Source: Orychophragmus violaceus
Taxonomy: Eukaryota; Streptophyta; Magnoliopsida; Brassicales; Brassicaceae
Length of the DNA: 64,000 bases
Assembly: GCA_030180135.1 (NCBI GenBank)
Contig: CM058235.1
Span: 93,987,006-94,051,005, forward strand
Direction of reading: 5' to 3'
Shown: positions 9,466-21,711 of the stretch, one piece after another
Layout: every line of letters starts with the position of its first letter
Numbering within the stretch: the stretch's first letter is position 1
Notes under the pieces: model-generated
What the model was told of the DNA's origin: nothing
The model's database searches: none
Seen by the model: the letters and a program-made list of their open reading frames with translations, nothing else
Translations under genes and position numbers: made by a program

Positions 9466-11389
9466 TTTCTGGTTAATAGTGATCAAGTCTCCTTTAGTTT
9501 ATACCATTGTTGTACCGGTTGTATATATGTGAAATTGTATACATTTCATTCAGTTTAATAAAGAATTCTGTATATTCAATATGATATCAGAGCCAAATTA
9601 CTTATTTGACTACCATCTTTCTCTTTTAACTCATGATATAAAACATTTACCACAACCTTCTATTCCTTTTCCTTTATCCTCATTTCTAAATTACTCAAAG
9701 CTACAACCCCATTACCAGACCTTTGTTCTTTCTTATACAATTGAGACAGAATGACATACTTTTAAGCAAGTTGTTGCTCATCCATTTTGGAACAAAACTA
9801 TGGATGTGGAAATCTATGCTCTGCAAAACAAAGGAACATGGAGTATTGTCTTTCTTCCTTCTGGTAAATATTTCTGTAGATGGGTCTTTACTTTGAAGTA
9901 TAATCCAGATGGTTCAATAGATCGTTATAAAGCCCGATTGGTGGCTAAAGGGTATACACAACAAGAAAGTATAGATTATATAGATACCTTCTCTCATGTT
10001 GCTAAGCTAGCGAGTGTGAAACTGATTTTAGGATTAGCATCATTTTGTGAATGGACATTAAGTCAAATGGATGTCGCAAATTCTTTCCTCCATGGTGATT
10101 TAGATAAGGAAAATTGCATGAGTTTACCTTAAGGATATAATCATGAGAATGGGAATTTGCCAACAAATGCATTCAGTTGTCGTCTTCACAAGTTTGTATA
10201 TGGCTTGAAGCAGGCTTCTCGTTAGTGGTATCACTGTTTCTCCAGTGTCATTCTTAAAGCTGGCTTTACTCAATCTCTTGGTGATAATACACTTTTGTGA
10301 AGAAGTCTGGATCAACATTCATTGCCTTACTAGTTTACGTTGATGATATAATGATTGCTTCTAATGATGAGACAAAGCTTCAGCTACTCAAAGATGTTCT
10401 TCACAACTCTTTTCAGATCAAGGACATGGGAGCACCTAAATTCTTTCTTAGTCTTGAAATAGCAAGAAATGCATATAGAATTTCAGTCTTTCAACGAAAG
10501 TATGCCTTGGATATACTTTCTTCCACCGGTATGTTAGCTTGCAAACTATCCTATGTTCCTCTGGATCCTACAATCAGTATGAGTAAAGAGACAAGAACAC
10601 TTTTGGAGAATCCGACTTCTTACCTAGAGCTCATAGGTCGTTTGCTTTACCTTACGATCACAAGGTTTGATATTACTTTTGCAGTGAATACATTGAGTCA
10701 GTTTCTCTCAACTCTGTCTTAATACTTTTGTTGATGCTGATTGGACTACTTGTCCGAATACTAGAAGATCAGTGACTGGTTTTTGTGTTTATCCAAGAAC
10801 TTCACTGATTAATTGGAAATCTAAAAAGCAACATATTGTGAGTAGAAGCAGCACTAAAGCTAAACATCGAAGCATGGCATTAACAACTGTGAATTGTTAT
10901 GGTTAGCTCAGCTTCTTCGTGATCTAAAGAATAAAGTCACCTCTTTAGCAAAATTGTTTTGTGATAATAAGTCAAATGTCCATATTGCTACAAATCCAAT
11001 GTTTCATGAGTAGACAAATCATATAGAAATCGATTGTCACACTCTTAGAGATCAAGTCAAAAATGGATTTTTGAAACTCTTCCATGTGACAAACTTGAAT
11101 CAACATGCATACATACTCACAAAGGCGCTGCATTCTAGACCTTTTTATACTCTCCTTAAAACGGATGTCTATTTCAAACATGTTTCTTCCCTCTTTGACA
11201 GAAGCAACATTGGTTTGAGGGAGGTGTATTAGATTATATGTATAGTCTTGGTTAAGTTTCCTTTAGCTTAAACAGTTTCTGGTTAATAGTGGTTAAGTCT
11301 CCTTTAGCTTATATCCTTATTGTACAGGTTGTATATATGTAAACTTGTATACATTTCATTCAATTTAATGAAGAATGCTGTAACAGTCA
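9421..11389 (+). mobile_element. Short, internally deleted Ty1/copia element
   Basis: LTRs of about 160 bp lie at roughly 9421-9578 and 11225-11389. Both share GATTATATGTATA, GTTTCTGGTTAATAGTG and GTATACATTTCATTCA. A primer-binding site TGATATCAGAGCC starts near 9581, and a purine tract (GAGGGAGG) precedes the 3' LTR. Only reverse transcriptase and RNase H remain between them; gag, protease and integrase are missing. No clear target duplication was found, partly because the left edge is tandemly duplicated. Confidence 0.8.
9800..11224 (+). pseudogene. Copia reverse transcriptase-RNase H remnant
   Basis: The RT begins near the GTWSIV segment, followed by RYKARLVAKGYTQQ and QMDVANSFLHGDL. The catalytic YVDD is present in ALLVYVDDIMIAS near 10330. 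RNase H follows with DADWTTCPNTRRSVTGF and SLINWKSKKQ from about 10730, then HIEIDCHTLRD near 11030. Stops interrupt it (for example after 10131 and near 10224) and at least one frameshift separates RT blocks, so no working enzyme can be made. Confidence 0.85.
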
Positions 11390-11999
11390 ACAAATAATAC
11401 TCCTCTAGCCAGCATGCATTTTAAAGAAATACATACAAATTACAAAGTTAACAAAACTCAAACAAAAAAGGCGCAACATACTACTTGTTTTTTATTAATA
11501 GATGTAGTATTATTAATAGGTGCAAACTAGGTTTAGTTTCTGTTGCAATTAATTGACTACCCAACAACACTTTCCTCTCAACAACATCTTCTCTTCTTGT
11601 TTTTTGAACTGAGAACAACATCTTCTCATTGTATTCATTTCGTTAATATTCACAACATTATTAGCCTTAACTACTACAAAGCATTAGATCCAAACGAGAA
11701 GAGTGTCAGTTAACAAGACTAGTCACTGCAGTAACATCCCATGTGAATTTTTTTTTATTGAATAAATCTTCTTCTGTATTAACAATATTAATTGATCCAG
11801 AATGGCCTGTATATTTTTGATATATTATATGTTTTTTTAATATTAAAATATTCTCCAAGTCGTAGGTTTTAGACTTACAAAACCCCTCTTCTTGACTTGT
11901 TTGGCTTTTAGTTACGTTGATAAATAACAAAATCTAAGAAGAAGAAGAAGAAGACAAAAGTGGCATATGTATGTATTTTAAAATTTCAAAGCGATCGGA
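11390..11999. other. Intergenic, no gene seen
   Basis: AT-rich sequence with a short GAA run near 11939-11955. It lies just past the 3' end of the ORM pseudogene, which reads toward it, so part of it may once have been that gene's 3' untranslated region. Confidence 0.4.
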
Positions 12000-12864
12000 T
12001 TATTGATTTACACATTTACGGGTTGATTGGTGAGCATTGATTCCAAAGATGCGAACCTTGTGCATGTGCGGAAACTTTGCAACCACCATTATAAAGACAG
12101 CAAGCGTGTTAAGAAACATCATCGGATGCTGATAGTTTGTCGTGTGAGATGCTATCAAGTACCTACACACATAAATAAAAAAAATAAAGAATTTAGTATT
12201 ATGTAATTATGTTCAAACATCCTATACATGAATTGTGTTATCCAATAGAACAACTAGTTTCAGAAGAATTCATATGGGAACCAACTCTTTAATCAATGCC
12301 CAAACATACTACAATATCTATAACTCTCACAAGAGAAAACAAACAAGTATGATTTCATAATTCTTTCCAAGCCAAAGCTTTTCTCTGGGCTAAATTTAAG
12401 GCTAAGCTAAATCATAAAAGAGATTGAGATAAAAGTTGGAGAATGAAAGAGGCTACAGAGCAAACAAAAAACATGAAGCAACTGTGACAATGTTGTGATT
12501 ATGAGATAAACACAGCTGATTCCAATATCTTTGCCAAAGGAGTAGCAATGAAAATGGGTTCATAATTTTATCAAAAATCAAGCTAAGTGAAGGGAAAGCT
12601 TATGCAATTAAATGTGCAAAGGCTTATGAAAATGAAGAGGTTCCTCTCGAGAGAGCTTACAAGACGAGGGGAAGAAGAGTGAGTAACTTTCGATTGCGAG
12701 TGAGCTGCTTGTCATTGTCAATCTATTCCCAACCTATTGGTCTTCCCCAAACGGTGTTCTCTTCTTCCAGTGAAACATATTATATATTACATGCTGAGTA
12801 GTTATTCAGATTTACAGAAATGATGAATCAGAAAGAGGGAATCAAGAGAATAATACGGTGAAAT

Positions 12865-13265
12865 TGTTGAAATATAAATTTGATTTTGGGTTAATTTAGT
12901 TTTGGGCAAATCATCCAATGATCTATTATTGAACTAAACCCAAAATATGATCCAAAGTTCTAGAAGGTTTCTAAAAAATCATCCACCTTCTTAATAATAA
13001 AAATCTAGATATTTTCATAAAAAATCTAAATAATTGTAACAAAATAATCTAGATATTATTGTAGAACTCTCTAGATTTTAGATTAAAATATTAGAGATAT
13101 TTTGTTACATGGAGGCTATAAATACCTCCATACTCTCTCATTTTTAACCAAGTTGCTAAAGTCTTAGAGTTGTTCTCTAAGAATAAATAAAAACTTTCTT
13201 CTTCCAAAAATTCTCTTTTGTCTCTTAAGTTCTTAAACACTTTCTCCACAATTTTCATTCCAGCA
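12865..13265 (+). repeat. 5' LTR of the copia element in ORM
   Basis: 401 bp with TG...CA ends. It includes the promoter-like GGCTATAAATACCTCC near 13115, also present in the 3' LTR. It differs from the 3' LTR by scattered substitutions and by lacking an 84-bp insert. Confidence 0.9.
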
Positions 13266-13297
13266 AAGTGGTATCAGAGCCAAATATTCTCTTAAAT

Positions 13298-15966
13298 ATG
13301 GAAAATAATGATGTTCCCTTCCAAGTCTCGATGCTCATAAAGAGCAACTATGAAAATTGGAGTCTAAGGTTGATGACCATCTCAGGAGCACAAGATGTGT
13401 GAGAGATAGTCTAGAAAGCTTTCATCGAACCTGAGAATGATTCTGGTCTATCTCAAAAAGATGGTTTTAGAGACTCAAGGAAGAGAGACAAGAAGGCTCT
13501 TTGTCTAATCTATCAAGAATTAGATGAAAACACATTCGAGAAGGTCGTAGGAGAAAAAGTCGGCCAAAGAAGCATGAGAGAAGCTTCAAACTTCTGACAA
13601 GGGAGCATAGCAAGTTAAGAAGGTACATCTTCAAAATCTAAGAGGATAATTTGAAGCATTGCAGATGAAGGAAGGTGAACTCATCTCTGATTACTTCTCA
13701 AAAGTTCTAACGGTTACTAATAACCTAAAAAGAAACGGTGAGAATTAGGTGGGGTGAGAATCATGGAGAAAGTTCTCAGATCATTGGATTCAAAATTTGA
13801 GCATATTGTCACTATGATTGATAAGACAAAAGACTTGGAGATGACAATGGAGAAACTTCTTGGATCATTACAATCTTATGAAGAAAAGAAGAAGAAGGAA
13901 GACATCACAGAGCAAGTACTCAAGATGCGTATTCAAACCAAAGAAGAAAGCGGTTGAAGTTATCCAAGACGAGGTGGTGTCCAAGCCCGAGGAAGATGTT
14001 GTGGATATGTACATGGACGTGGTTGGAGACCATATAAAGACCATACCAACCAAAGAGGAGAAAGCTCATCAAGAGGCCATGAGAGAGGAAGTCCAAAATC
14101 AAGGTACGATAAGTCAAGTGTTAAATGCTACAATTGTGGAAAGTTTGGACATTATGCTTACGAATGTAAGGCTTCAAACAAAAATATAGTTGAAGAGAAG
14201 TCCAACTATGCTGAAGAAATGAGGAAAGAAGAGGATATGTTAGTGATGGCCTATAAGAATGATGAACCAAATGAGGTTCACAAATGGTACCTCGACAGCG
14301 GTGCAAGCAATCACATGTGCGGTAAAAGAAGATTTTTCATGGAGATTGATGAATCGGTGAAACGAGATGTCACTTTAGGAGATGAATCAAAGATGGAAGT
14401 GAAAGGCAAAAGTAACATTCTCATCCGACTGAAGACTGGAGATCATCAATTCATTTCCAATGTTTACTATATTCAAAGCATGAAGACCAACATCTTGATC
14501 CTAGGACAACTCTTAGATAAATGTTATGATATCCAATTAAAGGATAATAGCCTTTCTATAAGAGATCACGAAAACAATCTCATCACCAAGGTGCCAATGG
14601 CGAGGAATAGAATTTTTATCCTAAACATTCAAAATGACATCGCACAATCTCAATTTTGGAGGCTTAGAGCTACTTTCCAAGAAAGAAATGGTGAGAGGAT
14701 TGACTTGCATCAATCATCCAAATCAAGTGTGTGAAGGATGTGTACTTGGAAAACAATTCAAAATGAGTTTTTCAAAGAAGCCGGAGACAAGAGCGTGGAA
14801 GCCATTATAACTCATACATACAAATGTATGTGGCCCGATCAAGCCAAGTTCACTCGAGGTATTTGAAAATTTCAAAAGGTTCAAAGCCAATGTTGATAAG
14901 GAAAGTGGTCTTGTGATCAAAGCCATGAGATCCGATCGTGGAGGAGAGTTCACGTCCAAGGAATTTCTGAAGTGTCATGAGGACAATGACATTCGAAGAC
15001 AATTGACGGTGCCTAAATCCCCTCAACAAAATAGAGTAGCGGAAAGGAAGAATAGGAAAATCCTTGAGATAGTGAGAAGCCTGCTCAAGAGTAAGAAGCT
15101 ACCAAAGGAGTTGTCGGCAGAAGCAGTTGCATGTGCGGTTTATCTATCAAACCGATCTCCAACAAGAAGTGTTTTGGGAAAGACACCACAAGAAGCCTAG
15201 AGTAGAAGGAAACCTGGTGTTTCACATCTAAGATTTTTTAGAAGTCTTGCTTATGCGCATGTACCAGATGAGAAGCGAAGCAAGCTAGAAGATAAAGGCG
15301 AAAAATACATATTTATTGGTTATGATGCTAACTCCAAAGGCTACAAGCTCTACAATCCTGAAGCAAAGAAGACAATCATCAGTCGGAATGTCATCATTGA
15401 TGAAGAAGGAGAATAGGATTGCAAATCAAACAATGAAGACTACAACTTCTTTTTGCATGTTGAAGAAGAAGTTTTGGAGCAACCAAGAGAGGAGCCAATT
15501 ACCTCACCAACTTTACCAACACCTAGTTCTCAAGGAGATGAAAGCTCAAGTGAAAGGACTCCACGTTTTAGAAGTCTACAAGAGCTTTATGGGGTCACTG
15601 AAAATCAAGACAATCTTACCTTATTTGTCTATTTGCGGATTCCAAGCCCACGGATTTTCAAGAAGCTATGGAGAAAAAGACATGGAGAAATGCAATGGAT
15701 GAAGAGATTAAGGTGATAGAGAAGAATGATACATGGGAGTTAGCTTCACTTCCAAAAAGCATAAGACAATCAATATGAAGTAGGTGTATAAAGCGAAGAA
15801 GAGCTCTAAAAGAGAAGTTGAAAGATATAAGACACGATTGGTGGAAAAAGGCTATAGTCAAAAGGCTGGAATCTTCAATATTCAAGAAGGATATTCTAAA
15901 GAGGATTTTAAGAGGTTTAAAAGGGATGTATGATTGAAGTATGTGAAGACAAATGACCAAGTACAT
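13298..15966 (+). pseudogene. Copia gag-protease-integrase remnant
   Basis: Gag opens at 13298 (MENNDVPFQV) and is soon broken by stops. A zinc knuckle, CYNCGKFGHYAYEC (CX2CX4HX4C), lies near 14125-14168. The protease motif WYLDSGASNHMCG is near 14286. Integrase sequence runs about 14800-15400, with AMRSDRGGEFTSKEF, PQQNRVAERKNR and AVYLSNRSPTRSVLGKTP; a stop follows PQEA at 15198. A short stump of RT (RYKTRLVEKGYSQKAG near 15820) joins directly to 3' non-coding sequence. Non-functional. Confidence 0.88.
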
Positions 15967-16040
15967 GTTATCTCCGGCGGGATGATTTTATCAAGTTGAG
16001 GAATTTTACTAGGAGTAACAAAATCAAGTTTAAGAGGGGG

Positions 16041-16525
16041 TGTCGAAATATAGACTTGATTTTGGGTCAGTTAGTTTTGGGCTAATGATCCAATAATCTA
16101 TTATTGGACCAAACCCAAAATATGATCCAAAGTTCTAGAATGTTTCTAGAAAAATCATCCATCTCTTCAAAAATAAAAATTTCGATATTTTCATAAAAAA
16201 TCTAAATAATTGTAATTAAAATAATCTAGATATTATTGTAGAACTCTCTCGAATTTAGATTAAAATGTTAGAGATATTTTGTTACATGTAGGCTATAAAT
16301 ACCTCCATACTCTCGCATTTGTAATCAAGTTGCTAAAATTTTCAAGTTGTTCTCTAAGAATAAATAAAAACTTTCTTCTTATAAAAAATGTAGGATTCTA
16401 AAAAAATTCTTCGCTTTATTCCGAAAGTAGATAATTATTCATTCGCTTCTCACGTTCCGTAAATAGCCGGGTATCCTTTGTCTCTTAAATTTTTAAACAC
16501 TTTTTCCATAATTTTCATTCCAACA
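16041..16525 (+). repeat. 3' LTR with an extra 84-bp segment
   Basis: It matches the 5' LTR except that about 84 bases (roughly 16381-16465, containing TTCGCTTTATTCCGAAAG and CACGTTCCGTAAATAGCCGG) stand where the 5' LTR reads straight through. The origin of the insert is unknown. Confidence 0.85.
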
Positions 16526-16681
16526 GAAATGGGCGAGGTGGACGATGGTTCATGCCATGCCAGTTGAAGATTGATAGAACTAGGATCCATCCGAAGAAGA
16601 GGATGAGGATGGAAGTCGTCCATACGTGAATCACTCGGTGTTCTGGTTCACATCTGTCGCCAACAACGCTCGCACATACAT

Positions 16682-17974
16682 CATTCTTCAATTCCCCCAA
16701 CAGATTCAATTCGCAATACTTAGACAGATCTTATGTCTCTCAAGATCGATCTAAAAAATTTCCAATAATTTCCCTTTCTCATCTCTCAAAAAAGAAGGAA
16801 GGTAACACGTAATCGCTTACCCTTCTCTCTCATTCACTACCCTCAGATATGGGCTGGGCCAGAACCTTATTGGGCTTTCAAGAGCAACATATTGTCTAGT
16901 CTGCCCATTCATTACTCCGACATGTGAGCGTACAAACAGTGAGCATCCCCACCGTTTGGGATTAAATCTAACTATAGTAAAACTAATACTAATAGGGGGC
17001 ATATTAGTAGTAATACTGAACTAGTGAGTTAGTGACACTGTCAAGAAGTCTGCCAAAGAACAGTAAAAGTCTTTTTTTTTAAAAATTATTTTGGGAAAAA
17101 GGAAATCTGACAGGCTGCTGGGGCTTAGTTTGCCTCCTCATAACCGACACCTAAACCCTCAAAAATCAACATGTAGCTGCCAATCCAATCCTTTTCTTCC
17201 ACGTCGACGGAGGAATCTTCCCTCCTCGAGTTGCACAGCTCCCGCGCTTTTTCTGGGACTGGACGACCCCTCAACCAATTTTTTGATTTTTTTTTTTTTT
17301 TTTTTTTGATAATCCAGGGAGGATCCCCTCAACCAATTTTTACCCTCTTTTTTATTACACACAAGAAAAATAAGAAAATAATACTAATTAAATTGTACGA
17401 AGAGGAGACATTCCCTGACAAAAGTTTTGTCCAAAGCAGGAAAATGATTTGATATGGGTTCTTGTGCACCCACCGTAACTTCAACTCTTCCTTTAGTGGC
17501 TGTGTCACACCTTGGAGTTTGCGAATGTTCATGATTGGTTTACGTTTCTCTTTTTCTTTTCTTTTTTTCTTACTTGTGTCATTTCAAAATAGAATTATCA
17601 CATGATTTACTTGCTAATCTTGCATGCTCTCCAACCAATAATCTGTTCATACTGCAAATCAGCTCTCACTCTCACTCTCATCTTCAAATTTTTTTTTTTA
17701 GTTTTAATATCAAGATCTCACTCTCAATGTGCTCTTCCTTCAATAAGCTAAATACAAGAATTAAACTCAAGATTAACTAAATATTTTTTTTTAGCGCGTT
17801 ACTTTCAAAAGATAGCAGTGTTGTCATTCAATATCGTTTTTCTGACACCAACTGAGGCGTTAGAATCTTCCATCCACCCTCTCTTCAGGTCCTCCCCACC
17901 TCATGGGTAATAAAACCTCCCTTAGACCTTTCTTCGCCAAAAATCTCTGCATCTCGACATTCTATATATAGAAA
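16682..17974. other. Former ORM promoter side and intergenic DNA, no gene seen
   Basis: Upstream of the ORM start (on the minus strand) the sequence becomes pyrimidine/purine-rich and then AT-rich, with a run of 23 T near 17285-17307. Small ORFs here are low-complexity. No domain or RNA was recognised. Confidence 0.45.
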
Positions 17975-18118
17975 AGATGTCCCGTCCGATGCTAAAGGCG
18001 TATTTGCCTCCTCTCTGTCCGGAGACTGCTCCTCCGCCTACCTCTCATGCCCTATTTGAGGCTATGGATATGTGGTTTGCCCTTAGCTATGCTGACCTAA
18101 TCTCGATGTGTCAGAGAA
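17975..18118 (+). pseudogene. Possible LINE ORF1-like fragment, cut by CACTA
   Basis: An open frame (MSRPMLKAYLPPLCPET onward) runs into the CACTA terminus at 18119. Similar Pro/Ser-rich coding-like sequence resumes after the CACTA at about 20588, so the two may be one reading frame interrupted by the transposon. The identification is weak. Confidence 0.3.
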
Positions 18119-20587
18119 CACTACAAGAAAACTGTCTCATAGCCACGAATAGCCACAAAAAATATTTTGTGGCTATGGACTCGTGAAAATCGAAATATCT
18201 TGGCAATTCGTAGCTAGTCTTCCACGGATTAGCCACGAATTTTTCGTGGTTATTTTCCATGAATATATTTCGTGGTTATATTTCCACGAATAGCCACAAA
18301 AGAAATCCATGGCAATGCTCCAAAATAGCCACAAAATAATTTGTGATTATTTGTGGTTATTGTATTATTTTTTTAAAACAAAATATTATACAAATAATAA
18401 AATTAAACTAAAATTAATTTGTTATTTACTAAATTTTATTTATAGTAAATAAACTAAATATATAAATAGTGATTCAAAAAGAATATATTAAATTTATTAT
18501 TTTAAAATATACAAATAAGGGTTACAAAAATTACAAATAAGTAAAAAATATATATTCAATTACAATAAAATTAAAAAAGCTTCAAGATCCAGATCTTCTT
18601 CTTCATCGCCGCGGGACTGCTTCTCTTCACCGCCACGTGATCTGCTTCTTCATCGCCGGAATCTTCTTCATCGCCGGAATCGATGGTGGAGCATCGGTGG
18701 AGAAGACAAGCGACGGTGGGGATCTACTTCTTATTCGCCGAAATCAAAGGCAAGCAAGAGATGGAGAAGTCGAGAGATAGGAGATGCGACGGCTGACTGA
18801 GATGCGATGGCTAAGATGCGAAGGGGTTTCGGTTTGGTCCGTGAAAGATATTGTCGGCTTCGGTTTGGTCCGTGAAGATGCGGCGGCTGAGAATGACGGC
18901 TTCGATTCCGGCGACGAGATCGGCCACTTGGTCTTCCACCATCAACCATTTTATTCTCTCTCAAACAAACTGGATTCAGATTAGGAAACAAGATTATGAC
19001 AAGATGAGGAGAGGAGGAGAGGAGAGAAGACAAGATGAGAAGAGGAGAGAATATGAGATGAGAAAAATCGCTAAGGAGAAGAAGAGATGAGGAGAGGAGA
19101 TTGTGGAGTTGAGTTGAAGAAGGATAAAAAAATGAAGATGAATATGGAGGCTTGTGTGTGTTGATGGATGTTAAACACATTATGTTAAGTAGGTTTATTT
19201 ATGTCCATTAGATCTAAATTCAATCAATGGTTGATATTAAAAGATATCATAATCCTTGTCTTCCATTTACAATCAATAGGAAAAAGTTATTTGCAGAATC
19301 ATTTTACAACAAATAAGAATTAATTTTATGTCTAAATGTAAGATTTAAAGATTGAAAATTATAGTGTATAAATATTTCAACTAAAATATCAAACTAATTA
19401 ATATATAAGTAAGAAGATTTGAGTTTATAAATATATGATTTACAATTTAAAATTAGAGTTTGGGGTATATGGTTTGTGGTTTATGTTTAGAATTTTAAGT
19501 AATTAAAAGTTTATTAATTTGATTTTTGTTTATAATTTAAGGTTTGATTTAGTTTTACTGTTTCAATGGAATCTTATAATTCATAGTTTAGGGATTAGTA
19601 ATATTTTTTTTTTTTGAATTTGAGATTGGAAATTAAGATTTAATATATATATATATAAATGTTTAGATATTAGTAATTTATGTATATATAATTAATTTTA
19701 TATTTTGATTTATAGTTTATTATTAAGAGTAAGGTTTGAAGTATATTATGGTTATGATATATATATATAATGTTTAAAAGGTTGTGTTTAAGGTTGTAAA
19801 GGTTTGAAAATAATAGGTTATAGGTTTGGATAAGTTATAGTAATTAGAATTTTATTAATTAGAGTTTTGTTTATATTTTTGAATTTTAGGGTTTGTTTAG
19901 GTTTAGAGGTTAAGAGTTATGGTTTGAGGTTTAGATTTAAGGTTTGAAGTTAAAGTATTATAGTTTCATTAATATTTTAATTTTATATTTTTAAGAGTTT
20001 AAAGTTTAGAGTTAATTTATAATCTAGAGTTTGGGTAATAGGGTTTGAAAGGTTATGGTTAAGTTTTTAAGAATGTTTGGAAATTATAGATTTGTAAAAT
20101 AAGAATATATTAGTGTTGAATCTTAGTTTTCTAGAAATAATTAGATTTTTCGTTATTTGATTTTTGTTTGAACTTTAATGTTTTAGGGCTTAGGGTTTAG
20201 AGTTTAAAGTTGAATTTATAATTATAAGAGATAAAATGTTTAGAAGTTTTACAAATCAGATTTTGTTTTATATTTTAGGTTTAGGGTTTGTTTGGGGTTT
20301 AGGGTTTTGAACAATTCGTGGCTATCCGTGGCTAAGTCCTTCCACGAATATTTCGTGGCTATTCGTGGAAAATATAGCCACAAATAGCCACGAAGTATAT
20401 TTCGTGGTTAGGTTTCCACGGATAGCCCTGAAACATTTTGTGGTTATTTTTCCACGGATAGCCACGAAATAACCACAAAATAGCCACAAATTTCGATTTT
20501 CTAGTTTCGTGGCTATTTCGTGGCTTTTGGTGGCTGATTTTTCATAGCCACAAAAATTTTCGTTGCTAGTTCATGGCTATTTACAGT
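18119..20587 (+). mobile_element. Non-autonomous CACTA element, right end lost
   Basis: It starts CACTACAAGAAAAC. Both ends (about 18140-18350 and 20310-20587) are crowded with subterminal TAGCCACGAAT and ATTCGTGGCTA words in opposite orientations. The centre is AT-rich with TTAGGGTTT-like words and one GC-rich patch (18590-19090). It belongs to the same family as 27765-30158. The expected right terminus CTTGTAGTG is absent; the match to the other copy stops at ACAG near 20586. No transposase is present. ORFs in the GC-rich patch (18731-19180) show no domain. Confidence 0.8.
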
Positions 20588-20924
20588 CCCTAAATCAAAA
20601 TTTATCCTCTGCAAATGATGCTCACGCGACAAACCCGAAATTTTCGTCTCTTGAAATCGGGTTGCCGGGTAGTCTACCCTCGTCTCTGAATGGTCCCTCT
20701 TCGACTGTTCAGGTTGCTGACCCTGTTTCAACCCTTACGTCCTCTGCGAATGCTGCTCGCGAGGCTGGCCTGGAAATTCCACCTCCTAAAAACGAGGTTG
20801 TGACTACTATTTCTGCTAACTTGGATGCTCCTGATGCGAAAGTGCAAAAAAATGTTCATGCTTCAGTTGCGACCTCATCTGCGAAAATTGTGTCTAACGC
20901 AGCCAAAGGACTCATTGAATCGTT
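20588..20924 (+). pseudogene. Coding-like fragment upstream of gypsy gag, identity uncertain
   Basis: This is an open frame rich in Ser, Ala and Pro (SSANDAHATNPKFSSLEIG, then AAREAGLEIPPPKNE). It is unlike gypsy gag and resembles the linker regions of LINE ORF1 proteins. It runs in frame into gypsy gag at about 20925, so the junction looks like a deletion fusion. Confidence 0.35.
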
Positions 20925-21705
20925 TGCGTACTTTGAGATCGAATTCAGCCGTAAGTACTTTCCAGCTGAGGCTTGGGATCGTATGGAAGGTAAGTACCTG
21001 AAATTGGTCCAAGGCCGCAAGACGGTTCGAGAGTATGAAGCAGAGTTCAACCGTCCAAGACATTATGTGGGACGAGATGTTGTGGACGAGCCAGTACAGG
21101 TTCGACGGTTCCTTTGCGGCCATCGAGTGGAGCTGCGTACCCACTGCTCGGTTTGTTCCCATGACTCCGTTTTCAAGCTGGTCGAAAGAGCTGCTACTGT
21201 TGTGGGCATCATGGCCGAGGAGAAACGGGTGGTAACTAAGTCGCAAGACAAGGTGGCTAGTCGACCCGTGAAGAACCTAAAGAGGAAATGTGATCAAGTG
21301 GGGGCTGATCGCCAATCCTCTAACCGCACCAAATGTACCACCTGTGGAAAATATCACTTGAGGTAGTTTTGGAAAGCCGGGAGGGTATGTGCGAAGTGTG
21401 GAAGCAAAGACCACAGAGTCACAAGCGGTCCACATAACAAGGGGCAAGAAGGAGTGACATCTGAAAGACCATTGACGTGCTTCCAATGAGGAAGGACCGA
21501 GCATCACATGCGTAGTTGCATGAATCTGCAAAATGAAAGACAGAAGACTCCAGAAGTAAACCGGAGTCAGGAAGGCCGTGCGACTAAGTCTAAGGGCCAA
21601 GCTGTGAAACTCCAAGTTTATGAACTGGTAAAGGACTCTAGCGTGGCCGGCTCCTATGACGCGATCAATGGTACATCACTAACCCTTACTTCTTCAATTA
21701 AGTAA
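20925..21705 (+). pseudogene. Gypsy gag remnant
   Basis: FEIEFSRKYFPAEAWDRM and GRKTVREYEAEFNR are typical retrotransposon gag segments, followed by QVRRFLCGHRVELR. Two knuckle-like Cys clusters follow (CTTCGKYH near 21335 and CAKCGSKDH near 21395), both damaged, with stops at 21364 and 21487. Confidence 0.8.
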
Positions 21706-21711
21706 TGCATT

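Larger units (their letters stand above)
12865..16525 (+). mobile_element. Ty1/copia element inserted in the ORM pseudogene
   Basis: A perfect 5-bp target duplication GAAAT flanks it (12860-12864 and 16526-16530). The LTRs are 12865-13265 (401 bp, TGTTGAAATA to CCAGCA) and 16041-16525 (485 bp, TGTCGAAATA to CCAACA). The primer site TGGTATCAGAGCC begins at 13269 and a purine tract AAGAGGGGG precedes the 3' LTR. The interior keeps decayed gag, protease and integrase but has lost nearly all reverse transcriptase and RNase H, so the element is only 3.66 kb. The flanking pair joins the two halves of the ORM exon without loss. Confidence 0.93.
12000..16681 (-). pseudogene. ORM (orosomucoid-like, ORMDL family) pseudogene split by a copia element
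   Basis: ORM proteins are small ER membrane proteins that restrain serine palmitoyltransferase in sphingolipid synthesis. Reading from 16681 down: the start codon opens a frame beginning MYVRALLATDVNQNTE and leads to a membrane segment (SILILFFGWILVLSIF). The GMA-TIVHLAHF block then reaches the copia insertion at 16526/12864. A second block at about 12785-12661 holds FHWKKRTPFGEDQ and KQLTRNRKLLTLLPLVL. An intron at 12660-12163 has GT and AG borders. The last exon, 12162-12000, reads YLIASHTTNYQHPMMFLNTL and KFPHMHKVRIFGIN. Two conserved Trp codons are TGA (after NTE and after GMA), a TAG stands after FGEDQ and another after a Trp-Glu pair, and bases are missing after the first TGA. The last exon is still clean. 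The gene is dead; that the family is ORM is very likely. Confidence 0.88.

Noticed and set aside
9421..11394. A 5-bp target duplication (TAATA) for the short copia
   Set aside because: The left edge is tandemly duplicated and the TG end is altered there, so the match cannot be placed next to a defined LTR start.
18731..19180. 149-codon minus ORF as a gene
   Set aside because: It lies in the GC-rich patch of a non-autonomous CACTA element, has a Ser/Leu/Arg-rich sequence and shows no domain.
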